64,000 nt of DNA from Bradyrhizobium sp. JYMT SZCCT0428 (GCF_018131075.1 NZ_JAFCLS010000015.1:62001-126000), one strand, 5' to 3'; numbered from the stretch's first letter, positions 40,779 to 49,579 are shown. Made by a program: numbers and translations. The notes: generated by a model not told the origin, from the letters alone.

Positions 40779-40934
40779 GGAGTCTTCTTGATCAAGGAGC
40801 CTTCTTGGCGTCGGTCTCGCAAGCCTTTCGGGAAGGCGAATTTAGCGGCCGGAAGCGGCGATCGACAGCACCGATTCGGCTACGCCCCGATTATACCCCG
40901 GAAAAGTGATGCTACCGGGCTAAAGCATCTTGTT

Positions 40935-40985
40935 TTTGACGCGTTTTCTTCACGCGAACCGGTATCCACTTCGCTTGAAAACGCT
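40935..40985. repeat. Bradyrhizobium-type repeat (right-half copy)
   Basis: Same element as the right part of 31565-31656: TTTGACGCGTTTTC, then CGCGAACCGGTATCCACTTC and a GAAAACGCT end, differing at a few positions. It lies in the 270-base gap between tctC and thyA, which otherwise holds only the tctC terminator. Confidence 0.88.
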
Positions 40986-40999
40986 ACGAAAAACGACAA

Positions 41000-41023
41000 G
41001 GGGCGGAACCTGCGTTCCGCCCC
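41000..41023 (-). terminator. Rho-independent terminator after tctC
   Basis: On the minus strand GGGGCGGAAC, loop GCAG, GTTCCGCCCC forms a 10-bp stem; TTGTCGTTTTT follows. It begins 26 bases after the tctC stop. Confidence 0.8.
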
Positions 41024-41048
41024 TCACCTATCTACTTGATCGGATTGA

Positions 41049-42035
41049 TTAACCTGCCGGCTTGAGGACCGGTGTCCACTTCGCGATCTCGCTCTTCACC
41101 AGTGCGGCCAGCGCTTCCGGCGTGCGATCCTTGGGGCCCGGGATCACGCTGCCGAGTTCGAGCAGGCGCTTTTTGACGTTCTCATCGTCGAGCGCCTTGA
41201 CGATCGCCTCGTTCAGCTTGGCGATGATCGGGGCCGGCGTTCCCTTGGGCGCGAAAATCGCATTCCACGCCTGGGCCTGGAAGGCCGGCAGGCCGGCCTC
41301 CGTGGTGGTCGGAACATCGGGCAGCGACGGATTGCGCTCGGCGGTCGCAATCGCATAGGCCTTGATGGTGCCGCCATTGATCTGCGGCACGGCGTTGACG
41401 ATCTGGTCGCACATGTAATCGACCTGCCCGGCCACCAGCGCATTCATCGCGGGTCCGGTGCCGTTGAAGGGCACGCCGACCGGCTTGACCCCCAGCACCG
41501 AGTTCAGCAGTTCGCACGACACGTTCGAGACCGAGCCGACGCCGGCATGCGCCGCGTTGACCTTGGTTTCGTTCGCCTTGACGTAAGCGATGAATTCCTT
41601 GAGGTCCTTGGGTGCGAGATCCTTGCGCGCCAGGATCAGGATCGGCGTGCCGGCGAGCAGCCCGACAGGCTCAAAATCCTTCTCGGGATGATAGGCGAGT
41701 TTGGGATAGAGCGGCACCGACGCCGCATGCGTGCCCATGTGCCCGGTGATCAGCGTATAGCCGTCATTGGCGGCCTTCGACGCGCGCGTCGTGGCGGTGG
41801 TGCCGCCGGCGCCGACCACGTTCTCGATGATGATGGCCTGACCGAGCGTCTGCGCCATATGGCCGGTGACGATGCGCGCGATCACGTCGGTCGGACCGCC
41901 CGCCGCAAACGGCACGATCATGGTGATGCTGCGCGTCGGATAGTTTTGCGCCTGGGCCGGCGCGGCAAGCGCGACCAGCCCGGCAAGGATGGCCAAGCAA
42001 CCACCCGCCACAGAGCGACGACCATATAGTTTCAT
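41049..42035 (-). CDS. tctC: Tripartite tricarboxylate transporter substrate-binding protein (Bug family)
   Basis: 328 residues. A signal peptide (GCLAILAGLVALAAPAQAQ) is followed by the Bug fold: YPTRSITMIVPFAAGGPTD near 32, ENVVGAGGTTATTRASKA near 78, HMGTHAASVPLYPKLAYHP near 105. The protein captures a carboxylate in the periplasm for the TctAB membrane pair encoded upstream. Whether the ligand is citrate or another carboxylate is not readable. Gene order tctB-tctA-tctC on the minus strand; a hairpin between tctA and tctC (42065-42091) may set the relative amounts. Confidence 0.88.
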   Translation of the reverse strand: MKLYGRRSVAGGCLAILAGLVALAAPAQAQNYPTRSITMIVPFAAGGPTDVIARIVTGHMAQTLGQAIIIENVVGAGGTTATTRASKAANDGYTLITGHMGTHAASVPLYPKLAYHPEKDFEPVGLLAGTPILILARKDLAPKDLKEFIAYVKANETKVNAAHAGVGSVSNVSCELLNSVLGVKPVGVPFNGTGPAMNALVAGQVDYMCDQIVNAVPQINGGTIKAYAIATAERNPSLPDVPTTTEAGLPAFQAQAWNAIFAPKGTPAPIIAKLNEAIVKALDDENVKKRLLELGSVIPGPKDRTPEALAALVKSEIAKWTPVLKPAG

Positions 42036-42064
42036 CTAATTCTCCCAGCTAAAGCCATTGAAGC

Positions 42065-42091
42065 AAATGCCGGCCCGATCGGCCGGCATTT
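42065..42091 (-). terminator. Hairpin between tctA and tctC
   Basis: AAATGCCGGCC pairs with GGCCGGCATTT around a short GATC-type loop, near perfect, at 42065-42091. It may be a partial terminator or an mRNA-stabilising stem; the T-run is short. The abundant binding protein downstream often needs higher expression than the membrane parts. Confidence 0.6.
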
Positions 42092-42163
42092 CCATTTCAC
42101 GAAAGAACAAACGAAGTCGAGTAGACTTCGGGCTGTGGCGAGCCGACGCAGGTCAGTTCCAGG

Positions 42164-43732
42164 TCAGTTCTCGGACTCCACGAACACCTGATCGCGCTTC
42201 TTGCGGAGCGATGGCAGCACCGCCAGCACCAGCAGGCCTGCCGCGATCGCCATCAACACCGCCGACAACGGTCGCGTCAGGAACACTGACCAGTCACCGC
42301 GCGAGATCAGAAGCGCCCGGCGCAGGTTTTCTTCCATCAGCGGTCCGAGGACCATTCCGAGCAGCAGCGGCGCCGGCTCGAAATCATGCTTGATCAGCCA
42401 GTATCCGACCAGCCCGAACACGCCGGCGAGCACCACGTCAGTCGGCGCATTGTTCACCGAATAAATGCCGATCGCGCAGAACACCACGATCGAGGGGAAC
42501 ATCAGCCGATAGGGCACGCGCAACAGCCGCACCCAGATTCCGACCAGCGGCAGGTTGATGATCAGCAGCATCAAATTGCCGACCCACATCGAAGCGATCA
42601 TGCCCCAGACAAGTTCGGGCTGCTTCTGCATCACCTGCGGTCCCGGCACGATGCCGTGAATGGTCATCGCGCCGACCATCAGCGCCATGACAGCATTCGG
42701 CGGGATGCCGAGCGTCAATAGCGGGATGAACGAGGTCTGGGCCGCCGCGTTGTTGGCGCTCTCAGGCGCCGCGACACCCTCGATCACGCCGTGACCGAAT
42801 CTCTCCGGATGCTTCGATACCTTCTTTTCCAGCGTATAGGCGGCGAAGGATGCGATGACCGCGCCGCCGCCCGGCAGAATGCCGAGGATCGATCCCAGCA
42901 CCGTGCCACGCAGGATCGCCGGGGTGGAATCCCACAGGTCTTTTTTGGTCGGCATCAGGCCGGTGACCTTCTGCTGCACCAGCTGGCGATCTTGTTCGCC
43001 GCCCGCATCGAGATTGCGGATGATCTCGGCGAAGCCGAACAGGCCCATCGCGACGGTGGCAAAGCCGAGGCCGTCCGCGAGTTCGGGGATGTTGAAGGCC
43101 ATCCGCGATGCGCCGGTCTCGATGTCGGACCCGACCATCGACAGCAGCAGGCCGAACACGATCATCGCGATCGCCTTCAGCACCGAGCCCTTGGCGAGCA
43201 CCACCGCGAAGATCAGGCCGAGCACCATCAGCGAGAAATATTCGGCCGGCCCGAACGCCAGCGCGAGTTTTGTGAGTGGCGCACCCAACACGGCGATCAG
43301 GACGGTCGCGACGCAGCCGGCAAAGAACGAGCCGATGGCCGCGATCGCCAGTGCCGGACCTGCGCGTCCCTTCTTGGCCATCTGAAAACCGTCGAGCGCC
43401 GTCACCACGGAGCCCGCCTCGCCTGGAATGTTGACCAGGATCGAGGTGGTCGAACCGCCATATTGCGCACCGTAGTAGATGCCGGCGAGCATGATCAGCG
43501 CGCCGACCGGCGGCAGGCCGAAGGTGATCGGCAGCAGCATGGCGACCGTGGCGATGGTGCCGATGCCCGGCAGCACGCCGACCAGCGTTCCGACCAGTGC
43601 ACCAATCAGGCAGAGCAGAATGTTGACGGGAATGGGAATGGACACGCCGCCAAGAAAAGCGGGGGTCCACTGCACCAGCTGGAATACGACGCCGAAGCCG
43701 AGGCCAAGGTTTGAAAAAACGTCACCCATCAC
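42164..43732 (-). CDS. tctA: Tripartite tricarboxylate transporter large membrane subunit
   Basis: 522 residues with about 11-12 hydrophobic segments. The family signatures GTLVGVLPGIGTIATVAMLLP near 36-56 and the internal repeat GSILGILPGGGAVIASF near 270 are both visible, as is YYGAQYGGSTTSILVNIPGE near 87. It forms the channel of the TTT importer with TctB and uses ion gradients. It starts 4 bases after the tctB stop. Confidence 0.92.
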   Translation of the reverse strand: MMGDVFSNLGLGFGVVFQLVQWTPAFLGGVSIPIPVNILLCLIGALVGTLVGVLPGIGTIATVAMLLPITFGLPPVGALIMLAGIYYGAQYGGSTTSILVNIPGEAGSVVTALDGFQMAKKGRAGPALAIAAIGSFFAGCVATVLIAVLGAPLTKLALAFGPAEYFSLMVLGLIFAVVLAKGSVLKAIAMIVFGLLLSMVGSDIETGASRMAFNIPELADGLGFATVAMGLFGFAEIIRNLDAGGEQDRQLVQQKVTGLMPTKKDLWDSTPAILRGTVLGSILGILPGGGAVIASFAAYTLEKKVSKHPERFGHGVIEGVAAPESANNAAAQTSFIPLLTLGIPPNAVMALMVGAMTIHGIVPGPQVMQKQPELVWGMIASMWVGNLMLLIINLPLVGIWVRLLRVPYRLMFPSIVVFCAIGIYSVNNAPTDVVLAGVFGLVGYWLIKHDFEPAPLLLGMVLGPLMEENLRRALLISRGDWSVFLTRPLSAVLMAIAAGLLVLAVLPSLRKKRDQVFVESEN

Positions 43733-43736
43733 ACCC

Positions 43737-44237
43737 TCACCGGATCATAAATTTGGGCAGCATCTGCAAGGGCAGACCCAGCGCGTAGGGAAACAACAGG
43801 CTGCAGAACGCCGTCAGGCAGACGGCGACGATGATGGTTTCCGTCCATTTCGTTTCCGGAGTGCCCAATGCCGCAATCAGGAAGCTTGAGAACGCCGTGA
43901 CGATCAGGCCCATCGGGCGGATCATGAGCGCAAAGGACAGGATCGCCAGCGATACGAACAGCGGGCCGCGCCAGTGGTATTTCGCCAGGTGCACGCCCTC
44001 GGTGACGAGGCCGACGACCATCACCGCAACGCCGAGGCCAAGCAACAGATAGGCGAACATGCGCGGCGCGGTTCCGGCCCCGAACGAGAACCCCCGCATG
44101 CCCTGCAAATCGCTCGACGCCCACAGGGCGAACAGCGCGATCGCGATCAGCGCGACACCGCCGACGAAGTCCTGCGGGCCGCGAACCCATTTCGGCATGA
44201 TCGATTTGACCGGCCCGTGGCTCGGCGTATCACTCAT
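43737..44237 (-). CDS. tctB: Tripartite tricarboxylate transporter small membrane subunit
   Basis: 166 residues with four hydrophobic helices (FVGGVALIAIALFALWAS, FAYLLLGLGVAVMVVGLV, GPLFVSLAILSFALMI, IIVAVCLTAFCSLLF), the TctB/DUF1468 topology. A GAGFGAGTAPRMF-like motif (FGAGTAPRMFAYLLLG) near 50 is typical. The ATG at 44237 follows GGGGGAGAGATATCG. First gene of the operon; upstream lies a 17-base tandem duplication in the presumed promoter. Confidence 0.88.
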   Translation of the reverse strand: MSDTPSHGPVKSIMPKWVRGPQDFVGGVALIAIALFALWASSDLQGMRGFSFGAGTAPRMFAYLLLGLGVAVMVVGLVTEGVHLAKYHWRGPLFVSLAILSFALMIRPMGLIVTAFSSFLIAALGTPETKWTETIIVAVCLTAFCSLLFPYALGLPLQMLPKFMIR

Positions 44238-44273
44238 CGATATCTCTCCCCCCGACAGGGCTTCCCGCCCGTT

Positions 44274-44307
44274 CTGATTGGATGGCGTTTCTGATTGGAT
44301 GGCGTTT
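44274..44307. repeat. 17-base tandem duplication upstream of tctB
   Basis: CTGATTGGATGGCGTTT occurs twice in direct succession (44274-44290 and 44291-44307) without a mismatch. It lies 37-70 bases before the tctB start, within the likely promoter, so it may be a recent slip that alters spacing or a duplicated regulator site. Confidence 0.9.
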
Positions 44308-44342
44308 GTGCACAGTCCCAAGGTCTTGCCTAGCGATTTTCC

Positions 44343-44876
44343 TCAGATAACGCCAGCAAAACCCAAAGCACCTCCGGCCAACAATATCCAGACCGGATTG
44401 AGCCGCGTCGCAAAGGCCAGAACCGCGGCGGCGGCCGTAATCAGGCCGGCCACCCAGCTAAGGTCCGAAGTCAGCGCCAAAATCAGGCCACTGGCGCCCA
44501 TCAGGCCGATCGAAAGCGGAACAAGGGCCGCCTGGATAATGGCGGGCCAGCGGGATTGGCTCGACCGCTGCAAAAGGCGGCTCACATAATAGGCAAGGAC
44601 GGCGGTCGGGCCGCACATCGCCAGGGTCGCCGCCAGCGCACCGGCCACCCCGGCGACAGAATAGCCGATCAGGGTCACGATCAGCACGTTCGGCCCCGGC
44701 GAGAGCTGGGAGATGGCGAAGATGTCAGCGAATTGCTTGTCATTCATCCAGTGGTGAACGTCGACCGCGATCCGGTGCATCTCGGGTATGGCCGAATTCG
44801 CGCCACCAACCGCAAACAGCGACATCAAACCGAAAGTCCAAACGAGCGTTGAAATCGGATTGCCGTCCGAATTCAT
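44343..44876 (-). CDS. Chromate transporter, short-chain CHR subunit (second)
   Basis: 177 residues, one CHR domain. It carries AVGGANSAIPEMHRIAV near 22 and FAISQLSPGPNVLIVTLIGY near 51, the same positions as the GGxx-E and GPxxN signatures of ChrA halves. Split pairs of short CHR proteins work as antiparallel heterodimers to expel chromate. Its ATG overlaps the stop of the first subunit gene (ATGA at 44873-44876). In many soil bacteria such genes are present without tested chromate resistance. Confidence 0.85.
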   Translation of the reverse strand: MNSDGNPISTLVWTFGLMSLFAVGGANSAIPEMHRIAVDVHHWMNDKQFADIFAISQLSPGPNVLIVTLIGYSVAGVAGALAATLAMCGPTAVLAYYVSRLLQRSSQSRWPAIIQAALVPLSIGLMGASGLILALTSDLSWVAGLITAAAAVLAFATRLNPVWILLAGGALGFAGVI

Positions 44877-45493
44877 GCGGCCACCCGCTGGCGCAGAAAA
44901 TAGGTAATGCCGAGGCTGAGCGGGACCGCCACCAGCAGCACCGTCTGCAGCGGCAGGCGCAGCACGCCGATGGCAATGAATACAGCGAGCAGGATCACGA
45001 GCCCGACCAGGTCGCGTTTTTTGATCAGCGGCATCATCATCTTGAAGACGACGGCCATCAGAAGCCCGACCGCCGCGCAGGAGACGCCGGCCAGGATCCG
45101 CCGCAGCGCGTCGATTTCGCCGTAGCGCGCGTACAGCGCCGCGAGGATCGTGGCGATCACCATGGGCGGGCCGACCAACCCGGCAAAGGCCGCAATGCCG
45201 CCGGCAACGCCACGAAAGCGCGAGCCGAACACGACCGACAGGTTGACGATATTGGGCCCTGGCAGAAAATGGCACAGCGCGAAGGTCTCGTTGAATTCCT
45301 CCGCCGTCATCCAGCGGTGCTGGTCGACGATTCCGCGGCGGGCCCAGACCAGCACCCCGCCGAAGCCGGCCAGCGACATTTTGGCGAACGCCACGAACAG
45401 CTCGAGCAGACCGGGCTGGTTTGGCGGGTGCGATGCAGGAAGATCCGGCGCCGGAACGGCGGCCGGCGGGGATTCCGAAGCCGGGGATTTCAT
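44873..45493 (-). CDS. Chromate transporter, short-chain CHR subunit (first)
   Basis: 206 residues, one CHR domain. AGFGGVLVWARRGIVDQHRWM near 40-60 and FALCHFLPGPNIVNLSVVFG near 71 are the domain signatures. An N-terminal Pro-rich, cytosolic-looking 25 residues precede the first helix. It forms a two-gene unit with the second subunit (overlap). The gene is divergent from ssrA with a 110-base gap. Confidence 0.85.
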   Translation of the reverse strand: MKSPASESPPAAVPAPDLPASHPPNQPGLLELFVAFAKMSLAGFGGVLVWARRGIVDQHRWMTAEEFNETFALCHFLPGPNIVNLSVVFGSRFRGVAGGIAAFAGLVGPPMVIATILAALYARYGEIDALRRILAGVSCAAVGLLMAVVFKMMMPLIKKRDLVGLVILLAVFIAIGVLRLPLQTVLLVAVPLSLGITYFLRQRVAA

Positions 45494-45605
45494 GACCCAA
45501 AACCTAGAACGGCGGCACCGCCAGGGCCAATCCCAATTCGGCCGGTTCCCGCGCTTTCCACGCCTATCCCGGCACTATTTTTCTCAGCCTTTGCCCCCTA
45601 TATTA

Positions 45606-45926
45606 GGGGTGCCGGTTCGCCGGCTATGGAAATAAATTGCCGTCGCAATAAACCATTCGGACCCGGGGGCAGTACCCGGCGCCTCCACCCAAGCCCACCC
45701 GCTGAAGGTGGGTTTCGGCGGGGGCGAAACAGGATCGACGAGGGCGTAAAGGGCGTGTTTTTTCTCGGTATGGTTCCGCCGTTATCGGGCTATGCAATAG
45801 TTGCAAACGACAACTATGCTCCGGTTGCTCAGGCTGCGTAACGCAGTTTGAAAAACCAAGTCTAAAGTCCTAGTGGGTTAAGCTCCGCTAGGCGGGGTTC
45901 GGAGGCACCTGGCAACAGAAGCCTCC
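45606..45926 (+). ncRNA. ssrA: tmRNA, circularly permuted two-piece alphaproteobacterial form
   Basis: The acceptor piece is encoded first and ends CGCCTCCACC (45680-45689); after a 30-base intervening hairpin (CCCACC / GGTGGG) the coding piece starts GGGGGCGAAACAGGATCGACG at 45720. The two ends pair as acceptor stem (GGGGGCG with CGCCTCC). The tag frame at 45803-45841 reads ANDNYAPVAQAA then TAA. A CCTAG / CTAGG pseudoknot stem follows near 45870-45893, and a GGAGGC / GCCTCC hairpin (45901-45926) closes the gene. A TATATT at 45599-45604 is a plausible -10 box; the 5' end is approximate. tmRNA rescues stalled ribosomes and marks the product for ClpXP. The next gene is sspB. Confidence 0.93.
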
Positions 45927-46142
45927 ACTTTATTTGCTCGTGCTTTTCCAGCGAGATTTCTTGTGAGTTTTCTTGCCGGTTTTCTTGCCAGTTTTCCTGC
46001 GATTTGCCGCTCGGCGGAACGTTGCTGCCGGAAATTCGATCCATGACGCCTGCTGACCTGCGGCCCCCGCCGGGGTAGCATGGGTCAAAATGGCGAGTCG
46101 GGCGACCGGCAGCGCCACCCATCTCAACCTGACAGGACCACC

Positions 46143-46670
46143 ATGGCGACCGACCACATCCGTTATGACGTGCTGGCGCGCGATGCGCTGCGCGGGGTGC
46201 TGCGCCGCGTGCTGACCGACGCCGCCGAACACGGCCTGCCCGGCGAGCATCATTTCTTCATCACCTTCCTGTCCACCGCCGACGGCGTCAAACTGTCGCC
46301 GCGGCTGCTGGCGCAATATCCGGAAGAGATGACCATCATCCTGCAGCACCAGTTCTGGGATCTGGTGGTGAGCGAGGATCGCTTCGAGGTCGGCCTGTCG
46401 TTCGGCGGCATCCCCGAGCGGCTGGTGGTTCCGTTCGCGGCGATCAAGAGCTTCCTCGATCCCTCGGTGAAGTTCGGGCTGCAATTCGAGCCCTCCGACG
46501 AGGCCGCAGAAACGCCCACGGCCAAGCTGCCCACCGTTGCCGCAGCCCCCAGCCTGCCCGTTCCTGCGCCGGCTACAGCCGCCGAAAGCAAGGACGAGAG
46601 CAAGGATGAGCCGGCCAAGCCGAGCGAGGGCGCGGAAGTGGTGCGGCTGGACCGTTTCCGCAAGAAATAA
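46143..46670 (+). CDS. sspB: ClpXP adaptor protein SspB (alphaproteobacterial type)
   Basis: 175 residues. The N-terminal substrate-binding domain (1-120) has RYDVLARDALRGVLRRVL, GEHHFFITFLST and the conserved FEVGLSFGGIPERLVVPFAAI. A Pro/Ala/Glu-rich linker of about 45 residues leads to the short C-terminal ClpX-binding tail EVVRLDRFRKK. SspB delivers ssrA-tagged proteins to ClpXP. The ATG follows AGGACCACC. It lies 216 bases after ssrA on the same strand, so tag source and tag reader are neighbours. Confidence 0.92.
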   Translation: MATDHIRYDVLARDALRGVLRRVLTDAAEHGLPGEHHFFITFLSTADGVKLSPRLLAQYPEEMTIILQHQFWDLVVSEDRFEVGLSFGGIPERLVVPFAAIKSFLDPSVKFGLQFEPSDEAAETPTAKLPTVAAAPSLPVPAPATAAESKDESKDEPAKPSEGAEVVRLDRFRKK

Positions 46671-46749
46671 CTGGAGACAATCTACGCGCGGGAAAATCCG
46701 CGGCGCGCTAGAATGACCGTTCCGCATCCACGCGTAACGGAATTCATTG

Positions 46750-48168
46750 ATGGCCCGACGAGCGACACCCCCACGATCCAAATCCACCCGCAGCGAAACC
46801 GACAGTTTCGGGCCCATTGACGTCCCCGCCGATCGCTATTGGGGCGCGCAGACCGAACGCTCGCGGCAGAATTTCCGCATCGGCCATGACCGCATGCCGA
46901 CCGCGCTCGTCCATGCGCTCGGCATCGTCAAGCTCGCCGCCGCGCAGACCAACCGCGATCTCGGCCTGCTCGACGCGCGCCGCGCTACCGCCATCACCCG
47001 CGCCGCGCGCGAGGTGATCGAAGGCAAGCTCGACGATCATTTTCCGCTGGTGGTCTGGCAAACCGGTTCGGGCACCCAGTCCAACATGAATCTCAACGAG
47101 GTGATCGGCAACCGCGCCAACCAGATGCTCGGCGGCGAACTCGGCGCCAAGAAGCCGGTTCATCCCAACGATCACGTTAATATGAGCCAGTCGTCGAATG
47201 ATTCATTCCCGACCGCGATGCATATCGCCGCCGCTGGACGCATTATTGACGATCTGATCCCGGCCCTGAGCGAATTGCATCGCGAACTGCGCAAGAAGGA
47301 AAAGGCGTTCGCCAGGATCGTCAAGATCGGCCGCACCCATACCCAGGATGCGACGCCGCTGACGCTGGGTCAGGAATTTTCCGGCTACGCTGCGCAGGTG
47401 GAAAGCGGCATCGCACGGCTGCGCGCGGCGGTGAAGGATCTGTTCCCGCTGGCGCAAGGTGGCACCGCTGTGGGCACCGGCCTCAACTCGAAACCGAAAT
47501 TCGCGAGGACCTTCGCAAGGCACGTCGCCAAGATTACAAAACTGCCGTTCACGAGTGCCGCCAACAAGTTCGAGGCGCTGGCTTCCAACGACGCCTATGT
47601 GCTGGTGCATGGCGCGATCAACTCGGTGGCGACCGGCCTGTTCAAGATCGCCAACGATATTCGCCTTTTGGGATCGGGCCCGCGCTCCGGCCTCGGCGAA
47701 TTGATCCTGCCCGAAAACGAACCGGGTTCGTCGATCATGCCGGGCAAGGTCAACCCGACCCAATGCGAAGCGCTGACGATGGTTTGCTGCCAGGTGTTCG
47801 GCAACCAGACCGCCGTGACCGTCGCCGGCAGCCAGGGCCATTTCGAGCTGAACGTGTACAAGCCCGTGCTGGCATATTGTATGTTGAATTCCATCCAATT
47901 GTTGTCGGACGTGGTGCGCTCCTTCACCGAGCATTGCGTGGTGGGAATACGCGCCGACGAAAAGCGCATCCGCGATCTGATGGAGCGTTCACTGATGCTG
48001 GTGACGGCGCTCGCGCCCAAGATCGGTTACGACAACGCCGCCAAGGTCGCCAAATCGGCGCATACGCGCGGAACCACGTTGAAAGAAGAGGCTGTGCGGC
48101 TTGGGTTCGTCACTGCGGCCGAGTTTGATCGCCTGGTCCAGCCCGACAAGATGACACACCCGGGCTAA
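46750..48168 (+). CDS. fumC: Class II fumarate hydratase
   Basis: 472 residues. It hydrates fumarate to malate in the TCA cycle without an Fe-S cluster. The three family regions are visible: TGSGTQSNMNLNEVI near 98, THTQDATPLTLGQEFSGY near 198 (catalytic His) and the signature GSSIMPGKVNPTQCEAL near 329 with the catalytic Ser loop. The ATG at 46750 is preferred to an in-frame TTG three bases earlier. It follows sspB by 79 bases. Confidence 0.96.
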   Translation: MARRATPPRSKSTRSETDSFGPIDVPADRYWGAQTERSRQNFRIGHDRMPTALVHALGIVKLAAAQTNRDLGLLDARRATAITRAAREVIEGKLDDHFPLVVWQTGSGTQSNMNLNEVIGNRANQMLGGELGAKKPVHPNDHVNMSQSSNDSFPTAMHIAAAGRIIDDLIPALSELHRELRKKEKAFARIVKIGRTHTQDATPLTLGQEFSGYAAQVESGIARLRAAVKDLFPLAQGGTAVGTGLNSKPKFARTFARHVAKITKLPFTSAANKFEALASNDAYVLVHGAINSVATGLFKIANDIRLLGSGPRSGLGELILPENEPGSSIMPGKVNPTQCEALTMVCCQVFGNQTAVTVAGSQGHFELNVYKPVLAYCMLNSIQLLSDVVRSFTEHCVVGIRADEKRIRDLMERSLMLVTALAPKIGYDNAAKVAKSAHTRGTTLKEEAVRLGFVTAAEFDRLVQPDKMTHPG

Positions 48169-48207
48169 TGGTCTCGTGCCCCCCGGTAAACTACGGACGT
48201 GCATGAC

Positions 48208-48221
48208 TTGATATAGATCAT
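48208..48221. promoter_or_regulatory. Fnr/FixK-like box (weak)
   Basis: TTGATATAGATCAT differs at one position from the palindromic TTGAT-N4-ATCAA consensus. It lies in the AT-rich 275-base gap 223 bases before the DUF4169 gene, rather far for a direct activator site. Only a candidate. Confidence 0.3.
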
Positions 48222-48443
48222 AACTCCCAAAGAATGAGTTTGCTGATCTATCGCCATCTCGCGGACACATGGTACCAGCACAAGATATTTAGTTTTCGCA
48301 GAGCGAAACTTATTTATTGATGCTATCAGAGAGCACTACACGGGGATTCTGATGACTATCTATTTTGCACGCGCGCGGCGTGATCACGTTTGCATACGTA
48401 ATGGATTTTCACACCTTCAAGTCGCCGGATGATGGAGGCGAGC

Positions 48444-48632
48444 ATGGGGGACGTGGTCAACCTGAAGCGCTTCAAGAAGCGCAACGAGCGCGAAGCCTCG
48501 GCCAAGCAGGCCGACGCCAACCGGGCGCGGTTCGGCCGCACTAAATCCGAACGCGCGCTCGACGAGCAGGCGAAGGATCGCGCCGGGAACTTGCTGGATC
48601 AACATCGCATCGACGGCGGAGACGCATCATGA
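48444..48632 (+). CDS. DUF4169 small basic protein
   Basis: 62 residues starting MGDVVNLKRFKKRNERE, then Lys/Arg/Ala-rich helix to the end. This opening is the DUF4169 signature. The protein is strongly charged and lacks membrane segments, so a nucleic-acid or protein partner role is plausible but unknown. The ATG at 48444 is preferred to ATGs five and six codons earlier because the domain begins there. Its stop overlaps the RHH gene start (ATGA at 48629-48632), the usual pairing in Rhizobiales. Confidence 0.82.
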   Translation: MGDVVNLKRFKKRNEREASAKQADANRARFGRTKSERALDEQAKDRAGNLLDQHRIDGGDAS

Positions 48633-48889
48633 AGTCGCCGGTCGTCAAGCGCTCGATCGTGGTTGCCGGCCACAAGACCAGCGTCAGCCTCGAAGAGGCA
48701 TTCTGGAACGGCATGAAGGAAATCTCGGGCCTGCGGAACATGACGCTGTCCGAACTGGTCGGCGAGATCGACAGCAACCGCCAGCAGGGCAATTTGTCCT
48801 CGGCGATACGTCTGTTCGTGTTGGACTATTTCCGCACCCGCGCAATGCCGGCAGCCACTGCCGCTCCTGAGGCCAGACCGCAGAGCTAG
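48629..48889 (+). CDS. Ribbon-helix-helix domain protein (RHH_4 type)
   Basis: 86 residues. SIVVAGHKTSVSLEEAFWNGM gives the beta strand and helix 1, and LSELVGEIDSNRQQGNLSSAIRLFVLDYF helix 2 (given in parts), as in pfam RHH_4. The C-terminus is Ala/Pro-rich. Likely a small DNA-binding regulator. It is coupled to DUF4169 by an ATGA overlap and could with it form a toxin-antitoxin-like or autoregulated pair, although no toxin fold is seen in DUF4169. Confidence 0.82.
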   Translation: MKSPVVKRSIVVAGHKTSVSLEEAFWNGMKEISGLRNMTLSELVGEIDSNRQQGNLSSAIRLFVLDYFRTRAMPAATAAPEARPQS

Positions 48890-48985
48890 AACGCATTTCG
48901 TCGGGCTGTAAGCTGATCGCCAACCCAAACTAGCCGCAGGCGCTTCTCGCAAGGGAATGCGCCCGCGGCGATCGTCTCGCACACC

Positions 48986-49579
48986 TCAATAGACAAGGCT
49001 CGAACCGGGCGGCTTCTCAAGCGCGGCCGCGAGCGAACGATACTCCGTGCAGTCGGTGCCGCAGATCGCAGCGATCCGGCTCAAATGATATTGCGCAGAA
49101 TCACGGTTGCCCTGCTCGATCTGCCACAGCCCGTAGTACTGCCAGGTCAGCACGTGGTTCGGATCCGCCTTGAGCGCGCGCTCGTACCAGGCTTGCGACA
49201 GTTTGTAGTCGCCGAGCTTGCGATAGGAGTAGCCGATCAGATTGGCCACGTTGGGATGATCGTCGTGGCCGAGCGCCTTCAACTGCTCGATGGCGCCGGC
49301 ATACTCGTTGCGGTCATAGATCGTCGCGTAGGCTGCGCGATACCCCTGGATAAAGGCGGGGTCGCCGAGGCTGGTTTCCTTGGCTTTCTTCTTGGCCTTT
49401 TGGGTGCTGCTTCTGGCGGGCCGCGGTGCCGACCTGGTTTCCGGCGGAGGGGTGGTCGCCATCGGTGAGTCGGCGCCACCGCCACCTCCGGCGGCAAAGG
49501 CTGGAACCGGCGGTGATGCAACGGCCAGCGCCATCAAGGACATTGCCAGTGTTACTAACCTGATCACGGAATTGACCAC
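48986..49579 (-). CDS. Exported tetratricopeptide repeat protein
   Basis: 197 residues. The signal peptide (IRLVTLAMSLMALAVASPPVP, in part, cut near AFA) is followed by a Gly/Pro/Lys-rich linker (residues 30-75) and two or three TPR units: AIEQLKALGHDDHPNVANLI, YSYRKLGDYKLSQAWYERAL, YYGLWQIEQGNRDSAQYHL. Two Cys near the C-terminus (AICGTDC) may form a disulphide in the periplasm. I chose the GTG at 49579 with AGGAGG ahead. Partner and process are unknown; it converges on the RHH gene. Confidence 0.78.
   Translation of the reverse strand: MVNSVIRLVTLAMSLMALAVASPPVPAFAAGGGGGADSPMATTPPPETRSAPRPARSSTQKAKKKAKETSLGDPAFIQGYRAAYATIYDRNEYAGAIEQLKALGHDDHPNVANLIGYSYRKLGDYKLSQAWYERALKADPNHVLTWQYYGLWQIEQGNRDSAQYHLSRIAAICGTDCTEYRSLAAALEKPPGSSLVY

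Noticed and set aside
48352..48432. 26-codon frame (MTIYFARARRDHV) in the gap before DUF4169
   Set aside because: No ribosome binding site of note and no recognisable features; could be chance in an AT-rich gap.
48629..48889. DUF4169-RHH pair as a toxin-antitoxin module
   Set aside because: The RHH protein could be an antitoxin, but DUF4169 has no toxin fold and the pair is a common chromosomal arrangement next to fumC.
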